Program-made: the position numbers and the translations under genes
The notes under the pieces: model-generated
What the model was told of the DNA's origin: nothing
Database searches by the model: none
Seen by the model: only the letters and a program-made list of their open reading frames with translations
Shown: in pieces, positions 42,879-50,897 of the stretch
Layout: each line of letters begins with the position of its first letter
Numbering within the stretch: position 1 is the first letter of the stretch
Origin: Pacificispira sp040217575
GTDB lineage: Bacteria > Pseudomonadota > Alphaproteobacteria > UBA8366 > Aestuariispiraceae
DNA length: 64,000 nt
Assembly: GCA_040217575.1 (NCBI GenBank)
Contig: JAVJPW010000006.1
Span: forward strand, 806,001 to 870,000
Direction of reading: 5' to 3'

Positions 42879-43400
42879 CTATTTAAGAACGGACAGAGAT
42901 ATTTCCTCAAACTTTCCGTCGGTCAATGCCGCGGCCTCCGGTCGGTCCGGGCCGGCCTGGGTGAAATCGAACGACTGACCGACCAGAACATGCCCCACCG
43001 TGCCCGGGTCGTCATTCCGCGCAAAGGGAACCATCAGCCGGATCGTATCCAGTCGGCGACCACGGTCCCATTGAAAACGGCTGTGGGAAAAGACCGGCGC
43101 CTGTTTTTCGACACATGTGTCGAACAGGCGGCGGATGAAATCATGATAGTCGCCGCTCATGAATTCGGACAGCGGCCTTCCGGTGAAATCACTTCCCCAG
43201 GCGTCAACCATCTCCGTACCGACGACGCGGAAGATGGGTTCTCCGTCAACCAGATCGGCCAGAATCAGAAATGACAGAAGATGGGGAATGTGCGTCGGGT
43301 CGAACGCATCTCGACGCGGAATTGCTTGCCCCTGCGATATCAGGGACCGCCAATAATCCAACAATTTTTGATGCCGATCCGTCAGGTCGATTTCCGACAC
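42879..43400 (-). CDS. PAS domain protein (PAS_5 family)
   Basis: A 173-residue cytoplasmic protein made of one PAS_5-type domain, a group common in alphaproteobacteria. LLDYWRSLISQGQAIPRRDAF at the N-terminus is typical, followed by PHLLSFLILADLVDGEPIFRVVGTEM. It lacks any output domain, so it must act through a partner or ligand. It sits upstream of ald on the same strand. Some PAS_5 proteins are cell-cycle or motility-linked, but the function here is unknown. Confidence 0.75.
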   Translation of the reverse strand: MSEIDLTDRHQKLLDYWRSLISQGQAIPRRDAFDPTHIPHLLSFLILADLVDGEPIFRVVGTEMVDAWGSDFTGRPLSEFMSGDYHDFIRRLFDTCVEKQAPVFSHSRFQWDRGRRLDTIRLMVPFARNDDPGTVGHVLVGQSFDFTQAGPDRPEAAALTDGKFEEISLSVLK

Positions 43401-43443
43401 ACATGTCCTCCCCAGGGTGTTTGGTTTGTGGTAATATTATACC

Positions 43444-43905
43444 CTAAAATACCCCCGCATCCAGACCCGCGGACGCCAGCATGCCGGCTTCTTCGCATGA
43501 CGCGACGAACTCCTCGCGCCACTCGCCGCGGCACAGGACCGGTTCTGCCATCGGTTTCCAGCGCAGCCCCGTAGTGATGCTTTCCACGGCCCGTCGCGTA
43601 CCCGTCCCGTCCATGCCGGCCCGAATATAAAGAAGGTACGGCAGGCCCTGCTTCTCCTCCAGCACCGCATAATAGGTTCTGTCGAAGAAGTCCTTCAGCG
43701 CCCCGGACATATAGCCCAGGTTTTCCGTGGTCCCCAGAATGATCCCGTCCGCGGGAAGGACGTCGTCCGGGCCCGCTTCCAGCGGTGGTTTGTAAATGAC
43801 TTCTACATCATCGCCGCCGCCTTCGGCCGCGCCGCGCAGAACCGCGTCCCGCAGTCGGGCCGTATTCTTCGACGGTGCGTGCGCGACGATCAGTAGGCGT
43901 TTCAT
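43444..43905 (-). CDS. Flavodoxin-like / NAD(P)H FMN reductase family protein
   Basis: A 153-residue flavodoxin-fold protein. The FMN phosphate loop is LIVAHAPSKNTARLRDAV and the flavin-binding segment is GTTENLGYMSGALKDFFDR. Such proteins bind FMN and move electrons in the cytoplasm. It lies 18 bases after the stop of the oxidoreductase... on the same strand, downstream of the VanB-type reductase, so it may share its transcript. Whether it is a carrier or a quinone/azo reductase is not clear. Confidence 0.82.
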   Translation of the reverse strand: MKRLLIVAHAPSKNTARLRDAVLRGAAEGGGDDVEVIYKPPLEAGPDDVLPADGIILGTTENLGYMSGALKDFFDRTYYAVLEEKQGLPYLLYIRAGMDGTGTRRAVESITTGLRWKPMAEPVLCRGEWREEFVASCEEAGMLASAGLDAGVF

Positions 43906-43923
43906 GGTGTCGGGTCCATGGGC

Positions 43924-44880
43924 CTAGACATCGATTTTAAGTTTCGCACCCTTTGCCCGGGACACGCAGATGCACATGATCGAATTTTCGGCCTGTTCAT
44001 CCGGGGTCAAAACACTGTCGCGATGATCGACTTCCCCTTCCAGAACGTCGACGATGCAGGCGCCGCAGACCCCTTCGGAACAGCCCCATTCAGCGTCGAT
44101 CCCCTCATCCTGCAGGACTTCCAGGATCGACTTGTCCTTCGGCACGGTGACGGTTTTGCCGCTTTGCGCCAGTTCCACTTCAAAGGAATCCGACGGCCCT
44201 TCCAGGGCGGTGGGATCGGCAGAAAAACGTTCGAAATGGATGCACTCCCCATCCAATCGGGGTTCCGCCGCGCCCAAGACAGCCTGCAGCAGCGGTTCGG
44301 GTCCACAGCAATAGACATGCGCCCCGGCGGGCATGCCTTCGATCAGCGCTACCGTATCGATGATGCCGTCGACATCGTCGTAACGGCAATGCAGCGCCTC
44401 CCCCAGGTTCAGTGCTTCGAATCGGGACTTGAAAGCGGCCATTCGCTGCGTGCGGGTCAGGTAATAGACCTCCACCGACTGTCCCAGCGATTGCAGACGC
44501 TGGGCCATGGCAAAGATCGGGGTCGCGCCGATACCGCCTGCGATCAGAACGGAATGCGGGGCGTCTTCCTTAAGCGGGAAGTTGTTTCGCGGGCCGCCCA
44601 GTTGGACTGTCTGCCCGGCCGTCAGTTTGTGCATGGCTTGCGACCCGCCACGGCCCGGTTCCTCGCGTTTTACCGCGACGCTTCCCCACCGACCGTCTGG
44701 ATCCCAGGTCCACAGGGAATATTGCCGCATGACCCCACCCGGAAGGTGAACGTCGATATGCGCACCGGCACTGGCGTCGGAAAAGGGCGTGCCCTGTACG
44801 GCTTCGAAAGTGAAGCTGCGCGTGTCTTCCGACAGGTCTTCGACGGATTTCAGGATGGCATCAAAGGATGAGGGCGTCAT
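43924..44880 (-). CDS. PDR/VanB family Rieske oxygenase reductase
   Basis: A 318-residue iron-sulfur flavoprotein that passes electrons from NAD(P)H to a Rieske oxygenase. The N-terminal flavin domain has RQYSLWTW, the NAD domain has IAGGIGATPIFAMAQ and YCCGPEPLLQAV, and the C-terminal plant-type [2Fe-2S] domain has Cys267, Cys272, Cys275 and Cys303 (GCSEGVCGACIVDV). ATG 44880 is chosen; the longer frame to 45000 overlaps the LysR promoter region. It is divergent from lysR, and the Rieske oxygenase follows lysR, so all three form one functional unit. Confidence 0.88.
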   Translation of the reverse strand: MTPSSFDAILKSVEDLSEDTRSFTFEAVQGTPFSDASAGAHIDVHLPGGVMRQYSLWTWDPDGRWGSVAVKREEPGRGGSQAMHKLTAGQTVQLGGPRNNFPLKEDAPHSVLIAGGIGATPIFAMAQRLQSLGQSVEVYYLTRTQRMAAFKSRFEALNLGEALHCRYDDVDGIIDTVALIEGMPAGAHVYCCGPEPLLQAVLGAAEPRLDGECIHFERFSADPTALEGPSDSFEVELAQSGKTVTVPKDKSILEVLQDEGIDAEWGCSEGVCGACIVDVLEGEVDHRDSVLTPDEQAENSIMCICVSRAKGAKLKIDV

Positions 44881-45010
44881 GTCGTCTCCAAATCGCCGGC
44901 GGCGGCAAGCGGTGAGCCTAAACATCAATGGCCGCGAAAACTGCCTGAAACGTGACATGGCCGCAAGTGCGGCGATCGCAGATGCGCAGCATGACGGCAA
45001 GGCGCTTCGC

Positions 45011-45025
45011 TTGCGATTTTATCAA
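45011..45025. promoter_or_regulatory. Candidate LysR-type operator 1
   Basis: TTGCGATTTTATCAA has the LysR-box form T-N11-A with TTG/CAA ends. It lies between the divergent reductase and lysR genes. It shares 12 of 17 bases (including the ATC-like right flank) with a second box at 45964-45980. Confidence 0.5.
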
Positions 45026-45067
45026 TCTAACGTAACACTGCGTTCAACGAAACCGGAGCACCTGATT

Positions 45068-45967
45068 TTGGCCCGACGACCATTCGATTTGCCGCCGCTT
45101 ACGGCGCTGCTTGCCTTCGAGGCAGCGGCCCGCAACGGCAGTGTCAAAGATGCGGCGGCCGAACTGAATGTCACGCCGGGCGCCGTCAGCCGGCAGATCC
45201 GTACGGTTGAAGATGAACTGGCAACCCCCCTGTTCACGCGGGTGCACCGTGGCATAGAGCTAACCCCGGAAGGGGCGGACCTTTCGGCCTCAATCTCACG
45301 GGGACTTGCCGACATGTCCGTTGTCTGTCAGCGCATCCGCCAGCGCCCCGGTTCGCCGCACCTGACGATTGCCGCCACGACCGCGTTCGCTGGAATGTGG
45401 CTAATCCCGCGGATGGGCACCTTCTGGCGCCTGCATCCGACGATTACGGTCAATCACCTTATTTCCGACGAATTGCCCAGCCCCTATCGCAGCGACATCG
45501 ACCTGGCGATTGTCTATGGCAATGGGGCCTTCAGCGGCTTTTCGTGCATGAAACTCTACAATGACCGGCTTTATCCGGTCTGTTCGCCGGAATTCGCGCA
45601 AAAGCATCCCGCACGGACCGGTCGGGAACTGCTGAACTGTCCACTGCTGCGCATGAAAAGCGGGGTCGTGTCCTGGATCGACTGGGAATCCTTTTTCGAA
45701 TGGACGGGGTTGGAAGACCCCGGATATTCCGGGCTTTCAATGAACAATTATACCGTAGCGATTCAGGCTGCGCGGGACGGGCAGGGGGTTGCGCTTGGCT
45801 GGGACCGTTTTGTCCGGGACCTGATAGACACCGGCGATCTGGTGCGTCTGACCGACCTCGAAATGCCGGCCCCCGGCGCGCAATATATCGTTTGGCCAGA
45901 AGGGCGTAGCACCGACCATGCCGCCGAAATCTTTCGCGACTGGCTGGTACAGCAGGCGCACGATTGA
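45068..45967 (+). CDS. LysR family transcriptional regulator (GcvA-like)
   Basis: A 299-residue regulator with an N-terminal winged helix-turn-helix (LLAFEAAARNGSVKDAAAEL, then NVTPGAVSRQI) and a substrate-binding domain close to GcvA (VHRGIELTPEGADL, LPSPYRSDIDLAIVYG). The start is uncertain. TTG 45068 leaves the usual LPPLTALLAFE N-terminus and has GGAG 10 bases upstream; ATG 44957 would add 37 atypical residues and cover the LysR box. It lies between the reductase and the Rieske oxygenase and probably controls both. Confidence 0.85.
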   Translation: MARRPFDLPPLTALLAFEAAARNGSVKDAAAELNVTPGAVSRQIRTVEDELATPLFTRVHRGIELTPEGADLSASISRGLADMSVVCQRIRQRPGSPHLTIAATTAFAGMWLIPRMGTFWRLHPTITVNHLISDELPSPYRSDIDLAIVYGNGAFSGFSCMKLYNDRLYPVCSPEFAQKHPARTGRELLNCPLLRMKSGVVSWIDWESFFEWTGLEDPGYSGLSMNNYTVAIQAARDGQGVALGWDRFVRDLIDTGDLVRLTDLEMPAPGAQYIVWPEGRSTDHAAEIFRDWLVQQAHD

Positions 45968-45978
45968 GTTATATTCAA
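45964..45978. promoter_or_regulatory. Candidate LysR-type operator 2
   Basis: TTGAGTTATATTCAA is a T-N11-A box with a perfect ATTGA/TCAAT inverted repeat (45963-45979). It overlaps the lysR stop codon and lies 127 bases upstream of the Rieske oxygenase start. Confidence 0.5.
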
Positions 45979-46105
45979 TCCACACCGTAAATTTTCCATC
46001 TTGAGCGGAAATCCCGTTCGGCAGTATCGAGAATATTCATTGGCTTTGACCAGGGTTCCGGCACGCAGCGCCGCACCCGTCTTCGACTTGAACAGGATGA
46101 TCGCC

Positions 46106-47251
46106 ATGCCGCTTGATTCCCTTGATCTTTCTTCGGTCCTGCGCCCCATCGAACAGGCGACCGGACTGCCTAACCAGGCATATGTCGGCCGCGACTGGTT
46201 CGAGGAAGAAAAACGCAAGGTCTTCTTTGACGGCTGGTCGGCGATCGGGTTCGGGTTCGATGCACCGGACGCCGGGGACGCCGTGCCGGTCGACTTCCTG
46301 GGCGTGCCGCTACTGATGTTGCGCGACCGGTCCGGCGCGCTTCGTGTGTTTCAAAACGTCTGTCGCCATCGGGGTATGATTCTGGTCAATGAACCGACCA
46401 GGATAAAAGGTGTCATCCGCTGTCCATATCATCATTGGTGCTATGGTCTGAATGGCGAATTGCGGACAACGCCGGATGTCGGCGGCCCGGGTGTTCATGA
46501 CCACCCGAATGTCGTGAAGTCGGAACTGGGGCTGCTAGAAGTACGATCCTACGTCTGGAAGGATGCAGTGTTCGTGAACCTGTCCGGTACCGCCCCGCCG
46601 TTTGAAGAGGCTGCGGCATCCCTGTTCGACCGGTGGCGGGAATTCGACCAGCCGATGTATTTCGGTGGCGCGGACAGCACGTTCGAGCTGGTAATCAACG
46701 CGAACTGGAAACTTGCAATCGAAAACACCTGTGAAAGCTATCATCTGCCGGCGGTGCATCCGGGGCTGAACAGCTATTCCCGGCTTGAAGATCACTACCA
46801 TATCGAATACCCCGGTGTCTTTGCTGGCCAGGGTACTGTCGTTTATAACCCGACCCTGGACGATGACGGCCGACAGTTCGCAGATTTCAAGCACCTGTCT
46901 GGGAAGTGGGACAAGGGTGCGGAATATATCGCGCTGTTCCCGAACATTCAGTTCGGCGTCTGCCGGGATCACGTCTTTTCCATGATCCTGATTCCGACAT
47001 CGGAAGGGGCGACCCGGGAACGCATCGCGCTGTACTATGCGGACGCAGCGATGACGGACGATGAATATGCCGGTCTTCGGGAAAAGAATGCGACCCAGTG
47101 GCGCGGTGTCTTTCTGGAGGATATTGGCGTGATTGAGGGCATGTTCCGTGGCCGGAACGCGCCGGGTTTTGACGGGGGCCACTTCTCACCGGTCATGGAC
47201 AACCCGACCTATGCCTTTCACCGCTACATCGCGGAAAAAATGGCGGCCTGA
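46106..47251 (+). CDS. Rieske non-heme iron oxygenase alpha subunit
   Basis: A 381-residue terminal oxygenase. The Rieske [2Fe-2S] ligands are Cys86, His88, Cys106 and His109 (CRHRGM and CPYHHW). The mononuclear iron site is recognised by NWKLAIENTCESYHLPAVHPG, with His213 and His218. Layout fits the group that demethylates quaternary amines (GbcA- and carnitine-type enzymes), but it could be an aromatic-ring oxygenase. ATG 46106 has AGGA 8 bases upstream; ATG 46097 is also possible. Electrons would come from the VanB-type reductase on the other side of lysR. Confidence 0.87.
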   Translation: MPLDSLDLSSVLRPIEQATGLPNQAYVGRDWFEEEKRKVFFDGWSAIGFGFDAPDAGDAVPVDFLGVPLLMLRDRSGALRVFQNVCRHRGMILVNEPTRIKGVIRCPYHHWCYGLNGELRTTPDVGGPGVHDHPNVVKSELGLLEVRSYVWKDAVFVNLSGTAPPFEEAAASLFDRWREFDQPMYFGGADSTFELVINANWKLAIENTCESYHLPAVHPGLNSYSRLEDHYHIEYPGVFAGQGTVVYNPTLDDDGRQFADFKHLSGKWDKGAEYIALFPNIQFGVCRDHVFSMILIPTSEGATRERIALYYADAAMTDDEYAGLREKNATQWRGVFLEDIGVIEGMFRGRNAPGFDGGHFSPVMDNPTYAFHRYIAEKMAA

Positions 47252-47260
47252 CCGGTCCGG

Positions 47261-47896
47261 CTAGATTTTCCGGGCGAGTTCGTTCGCAAGTGCCCGGATT
47301 TCCTTTGCCGCGACCGAAGATCCCTTGGTTTCAAGCGCCGTGCGCCCGGTGACCATCGCGTCCGCAAAGGCGACCCGATTTCCAATGGTGGCTTTCGCGA
47401 CCTTGACCGGATAGTCGCCCAGTTTCGTTATCATCTGGGCGGTCAGGTTTGCCCGCGGGGGTACGCGGTTGAGCACCAGAAGGACATCCGACTTTTCCTT
47501 CTGCGCCAGTTCCAGTGTTGGCATCGTCGCCCAGATATCCAGCGGACTTGGCTGTGCCGGAACAAGGACCAGCCCCGCGGCACGGACCGCGACGCGGGCA
47601 TCAGTGTCGGCATGAGGCGGGCTGTCGATCAGGACATAGTCGTGGTCGTCCGCCAGTTTTTCCACGGTCCGCGCGGCGCGCCATCCGGTCACCGCCTCGA
47701 ACGTCAGCCCGGTCTTGTCCTCGCCAAACTGTTCTTCGCGCGCGGCATACCAGGCTGCAAGGCTTTGTTGCGGGTCGATATCGACCAGGGCCACGGACTT
47801 TCGCTTCAGTACCCAGGCCAGCGCCAAATGCGCCGCCAAGGTGGATTTTCCGGCGCCGCCCTTTTGCTGGGCGATGGTAAGGATTTTTCCGGTCAT
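47261..47896 (-). CDS. ParA/MinD family orphan partition ATPase
   Basis: A 211-residue deviant-Walker ATPase. QQKGGAGKSTLAAHLALAW is the signature Walker A with the early lysine, followed by ALVDIDPQQSLAAW and YVLIDSPPHAD. Length is that of the small orphan ParA proteins of alphaproteobacteria that position large protein or polymer assemblies. No parB, parS-like site or replicon gene is adjacent. It converges on the Rieske gene and is divergent from sua5. Confidence 0.85.
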   Translation of the reverse strand: MTGKILTIAQQKGGAGKSTLAAHLALAWVLKRKSVALVDIDPQQSLAAWYAAREEQFGEDKTGLTFEAVTGWRAARTVEKLADDHDYVLIDSPPHADTDARVAVRAAGLVLVPAQPSPLDIWATMPTLELAQKEKSDVLLVLNRVPPRANLTAQMITKLGDYPVKVAKATIGNRVAFADAMVTGRTALETKGSSVAAKEIRALANELARKI

Positions 47897-48034
47897 GGTC
47901 TGTTGGAACCCATCAAGATGCGGTATGCGACGGTCAATCGTGACATTTCCATTGCTTTGCTGCAATGCCGTTTCGCAGGTGCAACAAACTGACGCCACTT
48001 GTCATTCGACAGGCTTGGCGGCATAAGCCGCGCC

Positions 48035-49000
48035 ATGATCAATTCGGACAGGAAGACCGCGCGCCTTGCGCTGGACGAAAGCGGACTGGACCGCGCGGCG
48101 GCACTCCTGCGCCGTGGGTGTCTGGTCGCATTTCCGACGGAAACCGTCTATGGCCTGGGCGCTGACGCGACGAACGAAAAGGCGGTGGCATCGGTCTATG
48201 AAGCCAAGGGCCGCCCGACCTTCAATCCGTTGATTGTTCATATGTCGGACCGGGCCATGGTTTCGCGATATGTCGACCTGTCTGATCGGGCGGTAACGCT
48301 TGCCGACCGGTTCTGGCCGGGACCCCTGACCCTGGTCTGCCCGCGAAAGGCAGGCAGCAAACTGTCCGAACTGGTCAGCGCGGGCCTGCCGACGGTTGCG
48401 GTGCGCATTCCAGCCCACGGTGCGGCACGTGACCTGATTCGCCTTGCGGACCGGCCCATTGCCGCGCCCAGCGCGAACGCGTCCGGTCGGTTAAGCCCGA
48501 CAGAGGCGGACCACGTTCTTTCATCCCTGGATGGCCGGATCGACGCGATTCTGGATGGCGGTGCCTGTACGGTCGGACTGGAAAGCACCGTGATTGATGT
48601 CAGCGACACCGAACCGATGCTTCTGCGTGCGGGCGGTCTTCCGTCGGAGGCGCTGGAAGCCGCCCTTGGTCAATCGATTCGGTCCGCGACGGAAGCGACA
48701 GACGATACCGCAGCGAAATCACCTGGAATGCTATTGAAGCACTATGCGCCCGGCCTGCCGTTGCGGTTGAATGCAAAAACCGCAGATGCGGGGGAGGCAC
48801 TGATCGGTTTCGGCCCGGTTGCGGGCGATGATACCTTGAGTGCATCCGGCGATCTGGTCGAAGCGGCATCCCGGTTGTTCCGCCTGCTGCATCGCTTTGA
48901 CGATCCGTCGCGGTTTTCCGGGATTGCGGTGGCGCCGGTGCCGGAAAGCGGCCTGGGGGTTGCGATCAACGACCGGCTGCACCGTGCGGAACGGGGCTGA
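48035..49000 (+). CDS. sua5: L-threonylcarbamoyladenylate synthase (Sua5 type)
   Basis: Makes threonylcarbamoyl-AMP from threonine, bicarbonate and ATP for t6A37 of ANN-decoding tRNAs. The 321-residue protein has the YrdC domain (FPTETVYGLGADATNEKAV, KGRPTFNPLIVH, RPIAAPSANASGRLSPT) and the C-terminal Sua5 domain linked by SPGMLLKHYAPGLPL, where the SPGM-x-x-x-HYAP stretch is diagnostic. It is the two-domain Sua5 form rather than short TsaC. ATG 48035 is preferred over 47999. It is divergent from parA. Confidence 0.94.
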   Translation: MINSDRKTARLALDESGLDRAAALLRRGCLVAFPTETVYGLGADATNEKAVASVYEAKGRPTFNPLIVHMSDRAMVSRYVDLSDRAVTLADRFWPGPLTLVCPRKAGSKLSELVSAGLPTVAVRIPAHGAARDLIRLADRPIAAPSANASGRLSPTEADHVLSSLDGRIDAILDGGACTVGLESTVIDVSDTEPMLLRAGGLPSEALEAALGQSIRSATEATDDTAAKSPGMLLKHYAPGLPLRLNAKTADAGEALIGFGPVAGDDTLSASGDLVEAASRLFRLLHRFDDPSRFSGIAVAPVPESGLGVAINDRLHRAERG

Positions 49001-49121
49001 CGCGGCCTGAATTTTCTTCGTCCGGGGTGCGACGGAAACCCGTTTACCCCTGCGTCCTGTGATGTAACGGCGCCAAACAAAAACCGGCGCTGCGACATCA
49101 TAGACGGAGAAAGAACAAGTC

Positions 49122-49661
49122 ATGAGCAAGACCTCACGAGACATCGTCCTGATCGGAAGCGGTATCGGGCTGGCGCTGGCGTTGGGCGCGGGTACCGTTA
49201 TGGCCAGCGGATGGGGCGGTCATCGCTTCCATGGCGGCGATCATGCCGAACATCTTCAGCACATGGTTCAGGAAATCGACCTGAACCAGGACGGTGCCAT
49301 TTCGATGGAAGAGGCGGACCAGTTCCGCGATGCCCGTTTCAAGGCAATGGACGTGGATGCGGACGGGGAAGTAACCCCCGGCGAGTTTAGAAACGGTATC
49401 CAGGCCCATCATTTCGAACGCTTGGACAGTAACGCGGACGGCGTCCTGTCGCGCGACGAATACATGGTCGGCGAACATCACGACCCCGGGCGAAGGGCAA
49501 TGCGTCGCTTCCACCGGCTGGACCAGGACGAGAATGGCAGAATCGACAATGAAGAGATGTCCCATATGGCAGGTCGGCTGTTTTCGCATCTGGACGAAAA
49601 CGAGGACGGCATAATCGACGCGGACGAACTGGAAAGCGTGCGCGTTCGCATGCACCGTTGA
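49122..49661 (+). CDS. Exported protein with five EF-hand-type calcium loops
   Basis: A 179-residue protein with a signal or anchor segment (about 8-28) and a His-rich stretch (GGHRFHGGDHAEHLQH). Five canonical EF-hand loops lie at residues 53-64, 77-88, 102-113, 134-145 and 158-169 (DLNQDGAISMEE is the first), all with Asp-x-Asn/Asp-x-Asp-Gly spacing. It should bind calcium or another metal outside the cytoplasm. It is the first gene of a run with an ECF sigma factor, an anti-sigma-like protein and a metal-sensor-like protein. The sigma factor start follows after 127 bases. Confidence 0.85.
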   Translation: MSKTSRDIVLIGSGIGLALALGAGTVMASGWGGHRFHGGDHAEHLQHMVQEIDLNQDGAISMEEADQFRDARFKAMDVDADGEVTPGEFRNGIQAHHFERLDSNADGVLSRDEYMVGEHHDPGRRAMRRFHRLDQDENGRIDNEEMSHMAGRLFSHLDENEDGIIDADELESVRVRMHR

Positions 49662-49788
49662 CAAAAGGCTGACGCGAAAGGGACGGTAGGCGATGGACGG
49701 CTTTTTCAATTCACCGAAATTGGCTGCCGTCCCCGACGCGTGTTTAGAACCGGTGCCATCAAGGTGTCCGGCCAAACTCGGGAGAGGC

Positions 49789-50406
49789 ATGTCGGACCAG
49801 TCGCATGATTCCGGTGGTCGCCGCGCGCACGCCGCGGATGCCTCCTCGATGGGGGAAGGCGACCTGTTGGCCGAAGCACTGGCGGGCGAAGCCTGGGCCT
49901 TTCGTGCGATTCTGGAAAGGCATCGCGCACGGGTCTTTGCCAACTGCTATCGCATTCTGGCGGATTCGGCCGAAGCGGAAGACGCCGTGCAGGAATGCTT
50001 TTCGCGTTTGTGGGACACCCTTACGGGACGGTCCAAGGCAAATGCCCCGGATCGTGACGCCGGCGGATGGCTGATGCGCACATCCCGAAACCTGTGTATC
50101 GACCGCCTGCGGCGACGCAAACGCTGGGTCCATGACGAGACGGTGATGGAAATGCAGGCCGATGACAGCCCGGATGCCGAAGCCGACCGCCAGACCAGCG
50201 ACGTAGGCCGTGCGGTGCGCGACGCGTTGAATGCGCTTCCGGACCGGCAACGGGCGGCACTGGCCCTGGTTCATTTCGAAGGGTTGCCGCAACAGGACGC
50301 GGCCAACCAGATGGATGTTTCGGTGGATGCGCTGGAATCATTGCTGGCCCGGGGCAGACGGGCGCTAAAGGCGGCATTGGCCGCACAGAAGGAGGATCTG
50401 ATATGA
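49789..50406 (+). CDS. ECF RNA polymerase sigma factor
   Basis: A 205-residue sigma factor with region 2 (AFRAILERHRARVFANCYRI, EAEDAVQECFSRLWDTL) and region 4 (LPDRQRAALALVHFEGLPQQ, then DAANQMDVSVDALESLLARG). A linker of about 30 residues separates them. Regions 1.1 and 3 are absent, as in ECF factors. ATG 49789 has GGAGAGG upstream; a longer frame to 49693 is weak. Its stop overlaps the next start (ATGA), so it and the membrane protein behind it are coupled, as sigma/anti-sigma pairs are. Likely controls its own cassette. Confidence 0.88.
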   Translation: MSDQSHDSGGRRAHAADASSMGEGDLLAEALAGEAWAFRAILERHRARVFANCYRILADSAEAEDAVQECFSRLWDTLTGRSKANAPDRDAGGWLMRTSRNLCIDRLRRRKRWVHDETVMEMQADDSPDAEADRQTSDVGRAVRDALNALPDRQRAALALVHFEGLPQQDAANQMDVSVDALESLLARGRRALKAALAAQKEDLI

Positions 50407-50897
50407 CACAGGATCCGAACAGCATGGGTGGGAATGTGACGGAAGATCGTCTGATCGAAATTCTGGACGCGTATGGCGCGGACCCGTTGGCATGGCCGGA
50501 ACGGGAACGCTACGATGCCCAACGCCTTGCGGCGGACCCGTCCCCCCGTTTGGCTGCGGCACTGGATGATGCTGCGGCACTGGATCAGTTGCTGTCCCGG
50601 GCGAGCGTGCCGGAAATGTCCGACGCCGCGATCGCCCGGCTGGTCGCGGACGCGAAACCAGGCCAATTCGCAAAGGTGGGCCGGCTGTTTAGCCAGTTGA
50701 GCGGCTGGACCGGACCAATCTGGCAGCCGGCGGGTGCGCTTGCCTGCGCGTTGTTCCTGGGGATAGGCGTTGGCGTGGCCGAACCGGACTTCACGGAAAC
50801 GGACGACGACCTGGTGCTGGCGAAGACCATGTCCACTGAACAGATCGAGAAGGTGATCGAGGAAGAGGATATTTTCGGTTTTGGAGGTGATTTATGA
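50403..50897 (+). CDS. Anti-sigma-factor-like single-pass membrane protein
   Basis: A 164-residue protein of unknown family. It has a cytoplasmic part (about 1-108) with two Asp-rich helices (RLIEILDAYGADPLAWPERE, then AAALDDAAALDQLLSR), one transmembrane helix (about 112-128, PAGALACALFLGIGVGVA) and a short acidic tail facing out (TEQIEKVIEEEDIFGFG). The coupling to the sigma gene and this one-helix layout are those of anti-sigma factors. It overlaps the next gene start by four bases. The zinc-binding His-x3-Cys-x2-Cys motif of ZAS-type anti-sigma factors is absent. Confidence 0.72.
   Translation: MTQDPNSMGGNVTEDRLIEILDAYGADPLAWPERERYDAQRLAADPSPRLAAALDDAAALDQLLSRASVPEMSDAAIARLVADAKPGQFAKVGRLFSQLSGWTGPIWQPAGALACALFLGIGVGVAEPDFTETDDDLVLAKTMSTEQIEKVIEEEDIFGFGGDL

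Noticed and set aside
49034..49056. GGAAAC and CGTC resembling an ECF promoter before the EF-hand gene
   Set aside because: The spacer is 13 bases where ECF promoters normally have 16-17.
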